NCBI GenBank assembly: GCA_964628065.1
Contig: CAZVLM010000032.1
Span: forward strand, 1 to 5,835
Reading direction: 5' to 3'
Source of the DNA: CAIXMG01 sp964628065
GTDB taxonomy: Bacteria; Patescibacteriota; Minisyncoccia; Phycocordibacterales; UBA1006
Length of the DNA stretch: 5,835 bases
The notes under the pieces were generated by a model, which saw only the letters and a list, made by a program, of their open reading frames with translations, ran no database searches and was not told where the DNA came from. Below are positions 1-5,090 of this stretch, piece after piece (positions within the stretch are counted from its first letter, which is position 1; each line of letters starts with the position of its first letter). Both the position numbers and the translations under genes were made by a program.

Positions 1-2
1 AG

Positions 3-8
3 TACAAT
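3..8 (+). promoter_or_regulatory. -10 box of the tpiA-pgk promoter
   Basis: The hexamer TACAAT matches the sigma-70 -10 consensus TATAAT at five of six positions. It ends six bases before the tpiA ATG, so the expected transcription start falls at or next to the start codon and the mRNA would be leaderless. Any -35 element lies outside the window. The same spacing is seen at the other promoters here, which raises confidence. Confidence 0.55.
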
Positions 9-14
9 AGTCCT

Positions 15-782
15 ATGTCTAAAAAACTTATTATTGCCAATTGGAAAATGAATCCCGCCAAAGGCAGCGAAGCGAAGAAAATGTTCAACGCTATTAATAC
101 CGCAGCATCAAAACTTAAAAATGTAGAAACAGTTGTTTGTCCACCGTTGGTTTATTTGGAGTCGCTCGGGGAAGTGGTAAAAAATCGATCGTGTGTGATC
201 GGAGCGCAAGATGCATTTTGGGAACACGAAGGAGCATACACCGGACAAGTTTCTCCGGATATGGTTTTTAATACGCGCGCACGCTATGTTCTGGTGGGGC
301 ACTCTGAACGACGTGCAATGGGAGAGACTGACCAAATGGTAAACATGAAAATTAGAAGCATTCTTCAGTTTCCGCTTATTCCCGTAGTATGTGTCGGCGA
401 GAAAAAACGCGACGAAGATAATCAGTATGTGAAAGAGCTTAAGCTACAAATAAAGCATTCATTGTTAGGGCTTACAAAAGAAGAATTGTCTCGAATTGTG
501 ATAGCGTATGAACCGGTGTGGTCTATCGGTGTGCATGCAAAAAAAGAATGTACACCCGCGGAATGTCGTGAAATTATTCAAGTGATCCGTCAGGTGCTTG
601 CTGACTTAACAGGAGACACAGCTTCTGCAAGAGAGATTCCAATCCTGTATGGGGGATCCGTGAACGAGAATGACGCGGAAGGGTTTCTTATAGATGGGCT
701 CGTACAAGGTGTTCTTGTAGGTCGTGCAAGCTTGGATCCAAAGCAATTTATCAAAATACTTAAAATCGCAGAATCACTATGA
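15..782 (+). CDS. tpiA: triosephosphate isomerase
   Basis: This cytosolic glycolytic enzyme interconverts dihydroxyacetone phosphate and glyceraldehyde 3-phosphate. The 255-residue length is normal for the family. Visible family signatures are the NWKMN substrate-binding stretch (residues 9-13, with N9 and K11), HSERR with the catalytic histidine H96, AYEPVWSIG with the catalytic glutamate E166, the phosphate-gripping YGGSV (212-216) and the closing VLVGRASLDP. The mobile lid after E166 is unusual: the common GTGK tip is replaced by GVHAKKE, about two residues longer. The ATG at 15 is preferred because a -10 box lies six bases upstream and the protein begins directly with the first beta strand. 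No Shine-Dalgarno sequence is present. The stop TGA overlaps the pgk start as ATGA, implying co-transcription and probably coupled translation. Confidence 0.97.
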   Translation: MSKKLIIANWKMNPAKGSEAKKMFNAINTAASKLKNVETVVCPPLVYLESLGEVVKNRSCVIGAQDAFWEHEGAYTGQVSPDMVFNTRARYVLVGHSERRAMGETDQMVNMKIRSILQFPLIPVVCVGEKKRDEDNQYVKELKLQIKHSLLGLTKEELSRIVIAYEPVWSIGVHAKKECTPAECREIIQVIRQVLADLTGDTASAREIPILYGGSVNENDAEGFLIDGLVQGVLVGRASLDPKQFIKILKIAESL

Positions 783-1870
783 AACTTTTATCACAACTAG
801 AGCCAGAGGTAATCCATGGAAAAAAAGTTCTTGTGAGACTTGATTTGAATGTGCCTGTTTCAGAAGATGGTACCGTGCATGATGAAGATGCAGATCGAAT
901 TCGAAAATCACAGCCAACGTTAGAGTTTTTAAAAAATGCAGGAGCCCAGGTTATTATCATTTCTCATATTGGTCGTGATCCAAAAGATACTTTGAAGCCG
1001 GTTGCAGAATATATGGGTATTCCATTGGTTAAAGAGGTTGGTGATGAACAAGTAGTCATGCTTGAAAATGTGCGACAGCACAGTGAGGAGGAAGCAAACA
1101 GCGAAGAGTTTGCCAAGGGTCTGGCATCCCTTGCTGATATGTTCGTGAATGATGCGTTTGCGGTATCTCATCGCGCGCATGCATCATTAGTAAGCATTCC
1201 AAAGTTTTTACCAAGCTATGCCGGGTTTCAAATGGAGGAAGAGATAAAGCATTTGTCACAGGCATTTTATCCGGAGAGTCCAAGTATTTTGATCTTAGGA
1301 GGAGCTAAGTTCGAAACGAAGCTTCCGGTTATTGAAAAATTTCTTCCTATCGTGAATCGCATTATTATTGGTGGAGCACTTGCAAATAATTTTTATAAAG
1401 AACAAGGTTACGAAGTAGGGTTGTCGCTCGTAGACAAAGATGCAAACATTCAAAATGTTTTGAATAATCCAAAGATCCTTGTTTCGGAAAAGGTAATTGT
1501 TGAAAACGAAAGAGGTCGAGAGGAAAAAATGATAAGTGAAGTGGCTCCGTCAGATAAAATTGCTGATAGTGCGCCGGAGGGGTTGGCAATGTTTGAGGAC
1601 GAATTTCGCGCAGCGAAATTCGTCCTTTGGAACGGTCCGATGGGAAACTATGAAAATGGATTCGTTGACGGTACGAAAAAAATTATACAACTTATTTCTA
1701 CAGGAGAAGGAGTTTCCATTGTTGGTGGTGGTGATTCAGTTGCTCTCATTGAAGAACTGAAAATGGAAAATAAGTTCACCTTCCTTTCTACCGGTGGAGG
1801 AGCGATGCTCGAGTATTTGGCGAATGGGACACTTCCGGGAATCGAGGCGCTGGAAAATAATAATTTGTAA
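779..1870 (+). CDS. pgk: phosphoglycerate kinase
   Basis: This cytosolic glycolytic enzyme transfers the phosphate of 1,3-bisphosphoglycerate to ADP, giving 3-phosphoglycerate and ATP. The N-terminal domain shows RLDLNVP (20-26), SHIGRDP (62-68), LENVR (95-99) and VNDAFAVSHRAHAS (123-136), which bind the phosphoglycerate. The C-terminal nucleotide domain shows LGGAKFETK (173-181), NGPMGNYE (285-292), GGGDSVA (316-322) and STGGGAMLEYL (337-347). At 363 residues it is shorter than the usual 390-400. The missing residues are mainly between SHIGRDP and LENVR and in the segment after GGALANNF, both variable loops, while catalytic motifs are intact. The ATG overlaps the tpiA stop by four bases and lacks a Shine-Dalgarno sequence. 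A 31-bp palindrome lies within codons 273-283. A hairpin terminator follows five bases after the stop. Confidence 0.97.
   Translation: MKLLSQLEPEVIHGKKVLVRLDLNVPVSEDGTVHDEDADRIRKSQPTLEFLKNAGAQVIIISHIGRDPKDTLKPVAEYMGIPLVKEVGDEQVVMLENVRQHSEEEANSEEFAKGLASLADMFVNDAFAVSHRAHASLVSIPKFLPSYAGFQMEEEIKHLSQAFYPESPSILILGGAKFETKLPVIEKFLPIVNRIIIGGALANNFYKEQGYEVGLSLVDKDANIQNVLNNPKILVSEKVIVENERGREEKMISEVAPSDKIADSAPEGLAMFEDEFRAAKFVLWNGPMGNYENGFVDGTKKIIQLISTGEGVSIVGGGDSVALIEELKMENKFTFLSTGGGAMLEYLANGTLPGIEALENNNL
1596..1626. repeat. 31-bp near-perfect palindrome inside pgk
   Basis: The 14-base arm AGGACGAATTTCGC (1596-1609) is followed by a three-base spacer GCA and the exact reverse complement (1613-1626). It sits within the coding sequence for the stretch leading into the NGPMG motif. 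The encoded residues (EDEFRAAKFVL) fit the family alignment without an obvious insertion, so it is not clearly an added element. It shares the word GCAGCGAA with the recJ repeats. As RNA it would form a very stable hairpin. Confidence 0.75.
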
Positions 1871-1874
1871 CATT

Positions 1875-1903
1875 AAAAAGGATTGCACTTGGCAATCCTT
1901 TTT
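1875..1903. terminator. bidirectional Rho-independent terminator between pgk and the convergent gene
   Basis: A perfect 12-bp stem pairs AAAAAGGATTGC (1875-1886) with its reverse complement (1892-1903) around a five-base loop ACTTG. The stem has a T run on its 3' side and an A run on its 5' side, so it can work as an intrinsic terminator on both strands. This fits its place between pgk, whose stop is at 1870, and the minus-strand gene, whose stop is at 1927. Confidence 0.85.
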
Positions 1904-1926
1904 ATTTAATTGTTTTTCAATGGAAG

Positions 1927-2412
1927 CTAATTAAGTACCTTTACTGTAAAATCCTTGCGGGCATCTTCTAATAATAGATGGAAGTTTTCAGCATCGGCAT
2001 TTTCAGCACGTAAAAAGTCTTTCAAATACAGGTCGCCACTACGGTGTTTAGCAATGTTCTTTATTGAATCAGCGTCTAAATAAAGCGCTTTTGCCAGCAT
2101 TGAAATCCCAGCTTTTTGAACAGCGTCCCACTGCTTGTTTTCAAGGGGTAGGATACGGCTTCTGATATTTTCACACCGTTCAATTAATGGAAGTTTGGCC
2201 TGCCACAAGGCGTTAATTTCAGAATTATTGCCGGGATTAAGTATGGCGTCTTCTATTTGGGCCGACGAGACTTTAAAATCTGCCGACATTTTTAGAATGT
2301 TCGTATTTTTTAAAATCCTGTTTTTGCGCCGGTTTGCATTATTATTAATGCCCTTTCCGTATTTGCCTGGCTTTCCGATCATAACTGGTAACAAAAGAGG
2401 TAGTTTTTTCAT
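1927..2412 (-). CDS. hypothetical protein, 161 residues, not recognised
   Basis: I do not recognise this protein. The first 11 residues contain a short hydrophobic run (LPLLLPVMIG, 4-13), too short for a convincing membrane span or signal peptide. Next comes a very basic, Asn-rich stretch (about 14-41) and then a charged region, likely mostly helical, from about 50 to the end, including IEDAIL, WQAKLPLIERCENI and FHLLLEDARKDF. A second possible start is M42 (MSADF), which would drop the basic tail. The first ATG is preferred because TTGATA and AATAAT promoter boxes sit in the right place just before it. It is convergent with pgk, with which it shares a terminator, and divergent from recJ. It therefore has its own promoter and is not part of either operon. 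The overlapping opposite-strand frame is taken as a shadow. Confidence 0.65.
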   Translation of the reverse strand: MKKLPLLLPVMIGKPGKYGKGINNNANRRKNRILKNTNILKMSADFKVSSAQIEDAILNPGNNSEINALWQAKLPLIERCENIRSRILPLENKQWDAVQKAGISMLAKALYLDADSIKNIAKHRSGDLYLKDFLRAENADAENFHLLLEDARKDFTVKVLN

Positions 2413-2418
2413 GCGTTG

Positions 2419-2446
2419 ATTATTAAATTAAGAAATGTAGTATCAA
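2419..2446 (-). promoter_or_regulatory. sigma-70-type promoter of the minus-strand gene
   Basis: Read on the minus strand, TTGATA (2441-2446, five of six to TTGACA) is followed by a 16-bp spacer and AATAAT (2419-2424, five of six to TATAAT). Six bases then separate the -10 box from the ATG at 2412, so the transcript would begin at or next to the start codon. No Shine-Dalgarno sequence is present. Confidence 0.6.
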
Positions 2447-2490
2447 AATGAATTCTACCTATTTTGAGCCATTCGTCAACTCACTTGCCA

Positions 2491-2499
2491 TGCTACACT
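2491..2499 (+). promoter_or_regulatory. extended -10 promoter of recJ
   Basis: TGCTACACT is an extended -10 element (TGN followed by TACACT). Seven bases (ATCACCC) separate it from the recJ ATG, so transcription should start at the ATG or a base or two before it. No good -35 hexamer is seen at 16-18 bp, as is common for extended -10 promoters. No ribosome binding site fits in the space. Confidence 0.6.
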
Positions 2500-2506
2500 A
2501 TCACCC

Positions 2507-4291
2507 ATGACGTCCGAAGAATTACTCACAACTATGCTTGCAAAAAGAGGAATTACATCTGATACGGATCGAGAAAACTTTTTGCACCCAAAATATGAAT
2601 CACTGTTCGATCCTTACTTGATGCACGACATGGAAAAGTCTGTAAAGCGGATTTATACAGCAATGCAAAATAATGAAAAGATTTGCATCTATTCTGACTA
2701 TGATGCAGATGGAATTCCTGGTGCAGTAATTCTCCACGATTTTTTTGAAAAAGCAGGATACAAGAATTTCTGTAACTACATCCCTCATCGTCACCATGAA
2801 GGATATGGTGTTCATTGTGATGCGCTTACTTTGCTTGCAAAAGACGGAGCAAAATTAGTAATTACCGTTGATGTTGGGATTGCTGCGGTAGATGAAATCG
2901 AATATGGAAATACATTAGGACTAGACATTATTATTACTGATCATCATGAGCCACTTGAAGTCTTGCCGAATGCTTTTGCAATTGTAAATCCCAAGTTAGG
3001 ATTGTATCCTGATCGTATGTTGTGTGGGGCAGGCGTCGCTTTCAAGTTGGTACAGGCACTACTCGCTCGCGCTCGCGAAGAAGAACTTTCTTCTTCGAAC
3101 CTGAGAGAAGAAAAAGTTGCTTCGCAGCGAAAAGCGAGCGTGGCAATACCAGATGGATGGGAAAAGTGGCTACTTGATATGGCAGGTATTGCAACGCTTT
3201 CGGACATGGTACCACTTCTCAATGAAAACAGAATTATCGCATACTATGGAATGAAGGTTTTGCAAAAAACACAGCGTCCAGGACTTGTTTCCTTGTTTGA
3301 AAAATCAGGAATAAATCTTCGACACTTAACAGAAACAGATATTGTATTTTCAATCACACCACGATTGAACGCAGCGTCGCGTATGGCTCATCCAGATGAT
3401 GCATTTAAATTATTAGCGACAAAAAATTCAAAAGAAGGAATGGTTGCAGCAGAGCATCTTTCAAAATTGAATGACGATCGAAAGAAAATTGTTGCAACCA
3501 TCATGCGCGATGTGCATAAGAAAATTGCACTACGCAAACAAGAGAATGCATTGCCAAGTATTTTAGTAATTGGAGATCCGGCATGGCCCGCAGGAATTTT
3601 GGGATTAGTTGCTTCAAAAATTATTGAAGAATATCAGCTTACGACATTTGTATGGGGATCAGAAGGAGAAAGCATTAAAGGTTCCTGTCGTGGTGTTGGA
3701 GATATTGGTGTAGTAAAACTTATGCAAGGTGTTTCACACCTATTCACGCAGTTTGGAGGCCATGAAGATGCGGGAGGTTTCACGGCAACGCGCGAGACGA
3801 TTCACTTCCTTGAAGATGAGTTCAATAAGGTCTACAGAGGTATTAAACATGAGGTTTCACGGCAAGTAATGGAAGTGGCATATGACTTAGAGCTCACATT
3901 AGAAGATGTAACTATGGAAAACTATCGAGCACTTCGCCAGATGGCACCCTTTGGTGTTGGCAACCCAAAGCCCGTCTTCGCCTTCAAGAATGTAATAGTG
4001 CAAAGCGTGAAACAGTTTGGGAAAACAAAAGAGCATTTGGAGGTAATAGTGCAGGAAGGAACTCGCGCTCGCGAAGAAGAACTTTCTTCTTCGAACCTGA
4101 GAGAAGAAAAAGTTGCTTCGCAGCGAAAAGCGAGCGTACCTGTCCGAGCCATCTGCTGGTACGCAAAACCTGACAGTTTCACGGAACTTATTGAAGACGG
4201 CAAAACGATTACCTTACTCGCGGAATTTGATCATTCAGTATTCCGAGGAAAGGAAGAGCTCAGACTTATGATTGTTGATGTGATAGAATAA
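2507..4291 (+). CDS. recJ: single-stranded-DNA-specific exonuclease RecJ with two in-frame repeat insertions
   Basis: RecJ degrades single-stranded DNA 5' to 3' in recombination and repair, using two metal ions in a DHH-family active site. The DHH domain shows DYDADG (64-69), PHRHHEGYG (93-101), TVDVG (120-124), DHHE (145-148), CGAGVAFK (173-180) and LSDMVPL (231-237). TPRLNAASRM follows at 284-293. The DHHA1 domain includes WPAGILGLVAS (360-370) and GGHEDAGGF (417-425). The usual His of the W-H-P-G signature appears to be missing. An OB-like domain covers about 455-594 with APFGVGNPKPVF (480-491). The protein has 594 residues, and removing the two repeat peptides leaves about 544. Identical charged peptides occupy residues 188-212 and 520-544. 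Both lie between conserved blocks and leave all metal ligands in place, so activity is probably kept. The gene leads a short operon with rnhA. Confidence 0.95.
   Translation: MTSEELLTTMLAKRGITSDTDRENFLHPKYESLFDPYLMHDMEKSVKRIYTAMQNNEKICIYSDYDADGIPGAVILHDFFEKAGYKNFCNYIPHRHHEGYGVHCDALTLLAKDGAKLVITVDVGIAAVDEIEYGNTLGLDIIITDHHEPLEVLPNAFAIVNPKLGLYPDRMLCGAGVAFKLVQALLARAREEELSSSNLREEKVASQRKASVAIPDGWEKWLLDMAGIATLSDMVPLLNENRIIAYYGMKVLQKTQRPGLVSLFEKSGINLRHLTETDIVFSITPRLNAASRMAHPDDAFKLLATKNSKEGMVAAEHLSKLNDDRKKIVATIMRDVHKKIALRKQENALPSILVIGDPAWPAGILGLVASKIIEEYQLTTFVWGSEGESIKGSCRGVGDIGVVKLMQGVSHLFTQFGGHEDAGGFTATRETIHFLEDEFNKVYRGIKHEVSRQVMEVAYDLELTLEDVTMENYRALRQMAPFGVGNPKPVFAFKNVIVQSVKQFGKTKEHLEVIVQEGTRAREEELSSSNLREEKVASQRKASVPVRAICWYAKPDSFTELIEDGKTITLLAEFDHSVFRGKEELRLMIVDVIE
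3066..3141. repeat. palindromic in-frame element, copy A
   Basis: These 76 bp are identical to 4062-4137. Outer arms CGCTCGC (3070-3076) and GCGAGCG (3134-3140) are complementary. Inside, CGAAGAAGAA (3076-3085) pairs perfectly with TTCTTCTTCG (3088-3097) over a two-base spacer, and TTCGC (3121-3125) pairs with GCGAA (3127-3131). A longer imperfect pairing also links 3080-3095 with 3105-3123. In recJ it encodes residues 188-212, rich in Arg, Glu, Ser and Lys, between the CGAGVAFKLVQALL block and the WLLDMAGIATLSDMVPL block. RecJ proteins normally have a short variable connection there. It resembles Rickettsia palindromic elements in behaviour, not in recognised sequence. Confidence 0.85.
4062..4137. 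repeat. palindromic in-frame element, copy B
   Basis: This is an exact copy of 3066-3141 in the same orientation and the same codon phase (offset 996 bases, 332 codons). Outer arms lie at 4066-4072 and 4130-4136, the internal 10-bp stem at 4072-4081 and 4084-4093, and the small stem at 4117-4121 and 4123-4127. It encodes residues 520-544 of RecJ, between the strand HLEVIVQEG and the strand VRAICWYA of the C-terminal OB-like domain, so it probably extends a beta-hairpin loop. Flanking bases differ from those of copy A, which argues against a duplicated larger recJ segment. Confidence 0.85.
4281..4289 (+). promoter_or_regulatory. possible extended -10 promoter of rnhA inside the recJ 3' end
   Basis: TGATAGAAT fits TGN followed by TAGAAT (five of six to TATAAT). 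It lies seven bases before the rnhA ATG, the same geometry as at recJ. It overlaps the last recJ codons and its stop, and no -35 hexamer is evident. It could give a leaderless rnhA transcript in addition to read-through from recJ. A chance match cannot be excluded. Confidence 0.4.
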
Positions 4292-4296
4292 TACCC

Positions 4297-5043
4297 ATGA
4301 AACAATACTCTGCAAAAGACTTCGAGAAGTCGCTTGTAATATTCACCGACGGTTCTTCCCTGGGTAATCCAGGACCTGGTGGATACGGATGTGTCACGGT
4401 TTTTCAGCAACTAGATGAAGTGGTTGAGCTTGGTGGAAACAAAATGAAAACAACAAATAACGAAATGGAATTATCGGCGGTTATTGCAGGACTCTCGCAC
4501 ACGATTTTTAACACTGCCGACGTAGAAATCTTTACAGATTCATCCTATGTTATTAATGGTATTACAAAGTGGATTCATGGATGGGAGAAAAATGGATGGC
4601 AAACCTTGGCGAAACAGGAAGTGGCAAACAAAGCATTGTGGCAAAATTTAATAAGCCTAGTTCGGGAGCGTGAAACAAAGGCAAAGGTTTCATGGAACTA
4701 TGTTCCGGGACACGTTGGAGTAGTTGGAAATGAGCGATGTGATGTCATTGCAACAAGCTATGCATCTCAAAAACCTGAAGTATTGTATCGCGGGAAACTA
4801 TCTCAGTATGGACGCGACGTATTAAATTTCAGTATTGATGAAAGTCTCAAGAAAGAAAAATCTGAGAAGCGCGCGAAATCAAACGCAAAAGCTTTTTCAT
4901 ATCTTTCATTAGTAGACGGTGTCGTTATGAAGCACGCTACATGGGCAGAGTGTGAAGCACGTGTAAAAGGCAAGAAAGCCAAGTTCAAGAAATCTATTTC
5001 TGCTGCAGACGAACAATCAATTATCAAAGAATGGGGTGCGTAA
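4297..5043 (+). CDS. rnhA: ribonuclease HI with C-terminal viroplasmin-like domain
   Basis: RNase HI cuts the RNA strand of RNA-DNA hybrids such as R-loops and Okazaki primers, using two metal ions. All catalytic residues can be placed: D18 in FTDGSSLGNPGPGGYG, E58 in TNNEMEL, D81 in FTDSSYV, H139 in VPGHVG and D149 in NERCDV. The basic handle of the E. coli enzyme is also present (GITKWIHGWEKNGW, 88-101). The RNase H fold ends near residue 157. A linker rich in Lys, Glu and Ser follows to about 197. Residues 198-247, with W216-ECEARVKG-KKAKFKK and IIKEWG, resemble the caulimovirus viroplasmin/RNase H1 hybrid-binding domain, which in most known RNases H1 is N-terminal. The total of 248 residues exceeds the usual 150. 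The gene starts five bases after the recJ stop, without a Shine-Dalgarno sequence. Confidence 0.94.
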   Translation: MKQYSAKDFEKSLVIFTDGSSLGNPGPGGYGCVTVFQQLDEVVELGGNKMKTTNNEMELSAVIAGLSHTIFNTADVEIFTDSSYVINGITKWIHGWEKNGWQTLAKQEVANKALWQNLISLVRERETKAKVSWNYVPGHVGVVGNERCDVIATSYASQKPEVLYRGKLSQYGRDVLNFSIDESLKKEKSEKRAKSNAKAFSYLSLVDGVVMKHATWAECEARVKGKKAKFKKSISAADEQSIIKEWGA

Positions 5044-5057
5044 GGAATTTTCTTGAG

Positions 5058-5089
5058 AAAAACTTTATCAGACAATGATAGAGTTTTTT
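5058..5089 (+). terminator. hairpin terminator after rnhA, abutting the comEC start
   Basis: AAAAACTTTATCA (5058-5070) pairs with TGATAGAGTTTTT (5076-5088) over a five-base loop GACAA, giving a 13-bp stem with a single G-T wobble. Six T residues (5084-5089) end the 3' arm. The stem is AT-rich and so weaker than the pgk terminator. It starts 15 bases after the rnhA stop and ends one base before the comEC ATG, so it overlaps the space where a comEC ribosome binding site would be. Confidence 0.65.
5076..5084 (+). promoter_or_regulatory. possible extended -10 promoter of comEC
   Basis: TGATAGAGT fits TGN plus TAGAGT (four of six to TATAAT). It sits six bases before the comEC ATG, matching the spacing at tpiA and the minus-strand gene. 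It lies within the 3' arm of the terminator hairpin. A TTGAGA sequence at 5053-5058 resembles a -35 box, but the 20-bp spacing is too long for a standard promoter. Support is mainly the recurrent geometry. Confidence 0.35.
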
Positions 5090-5090
5090 C

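Noticed and set aside
732..741. 10-bp palindrome TTGGATCCAA near the end of tpiA
   Set aside because: It is short, within conserved SLDP codons, not repeated, and without a partner site.
780..782. Possible UGA recoding as in Gracilibacteria
   Set aside because: No in-frame UGA occurs inside any confident gene, and the tpiA protein is complete at this stop, so the standard stop meaning suffices.
1536..1760. Alternative plus-strand frame inside pgk
   Set aside because: It overlaps highly conserved pgk codons including NGPMG and GGGDS, and its product has no recognisable feature.
2135..2419. 94-residue open frame on the plus strand opposite the hypothetical gene
   Set aside because: The minus-strand frame is longer, has a matching promoter and terminator, and fits the gap exactly. 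The plus frame has no promoter-like geometry before its ATG.
2944..3222. Open frames on the minus strand across both recJ repeats (also 3922-4203 and 3984-4166)
   Set aside because: They are open because the repeat itself lacks stops in minus frames. They oppose well-supported recJ codons and have no promoter, so they are not genes.
3066..4137. CRISPR array or IS-element reading of the two recJ repeats
   Set aside because: There are only two copies, spaced by 920 bp of normal recJ coding sequence. There is no spacer regularity, no transposase and no target-site duplication at the edges.
3066..4137. recJ repeats as a pure assembly artefact
   Set aside because: The flanks differ on both sides of each copy and the gene continues correctly through both with all conserved motifs in order, so a simple assembly duplication does not explain them. 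Read support was not available to confirm.
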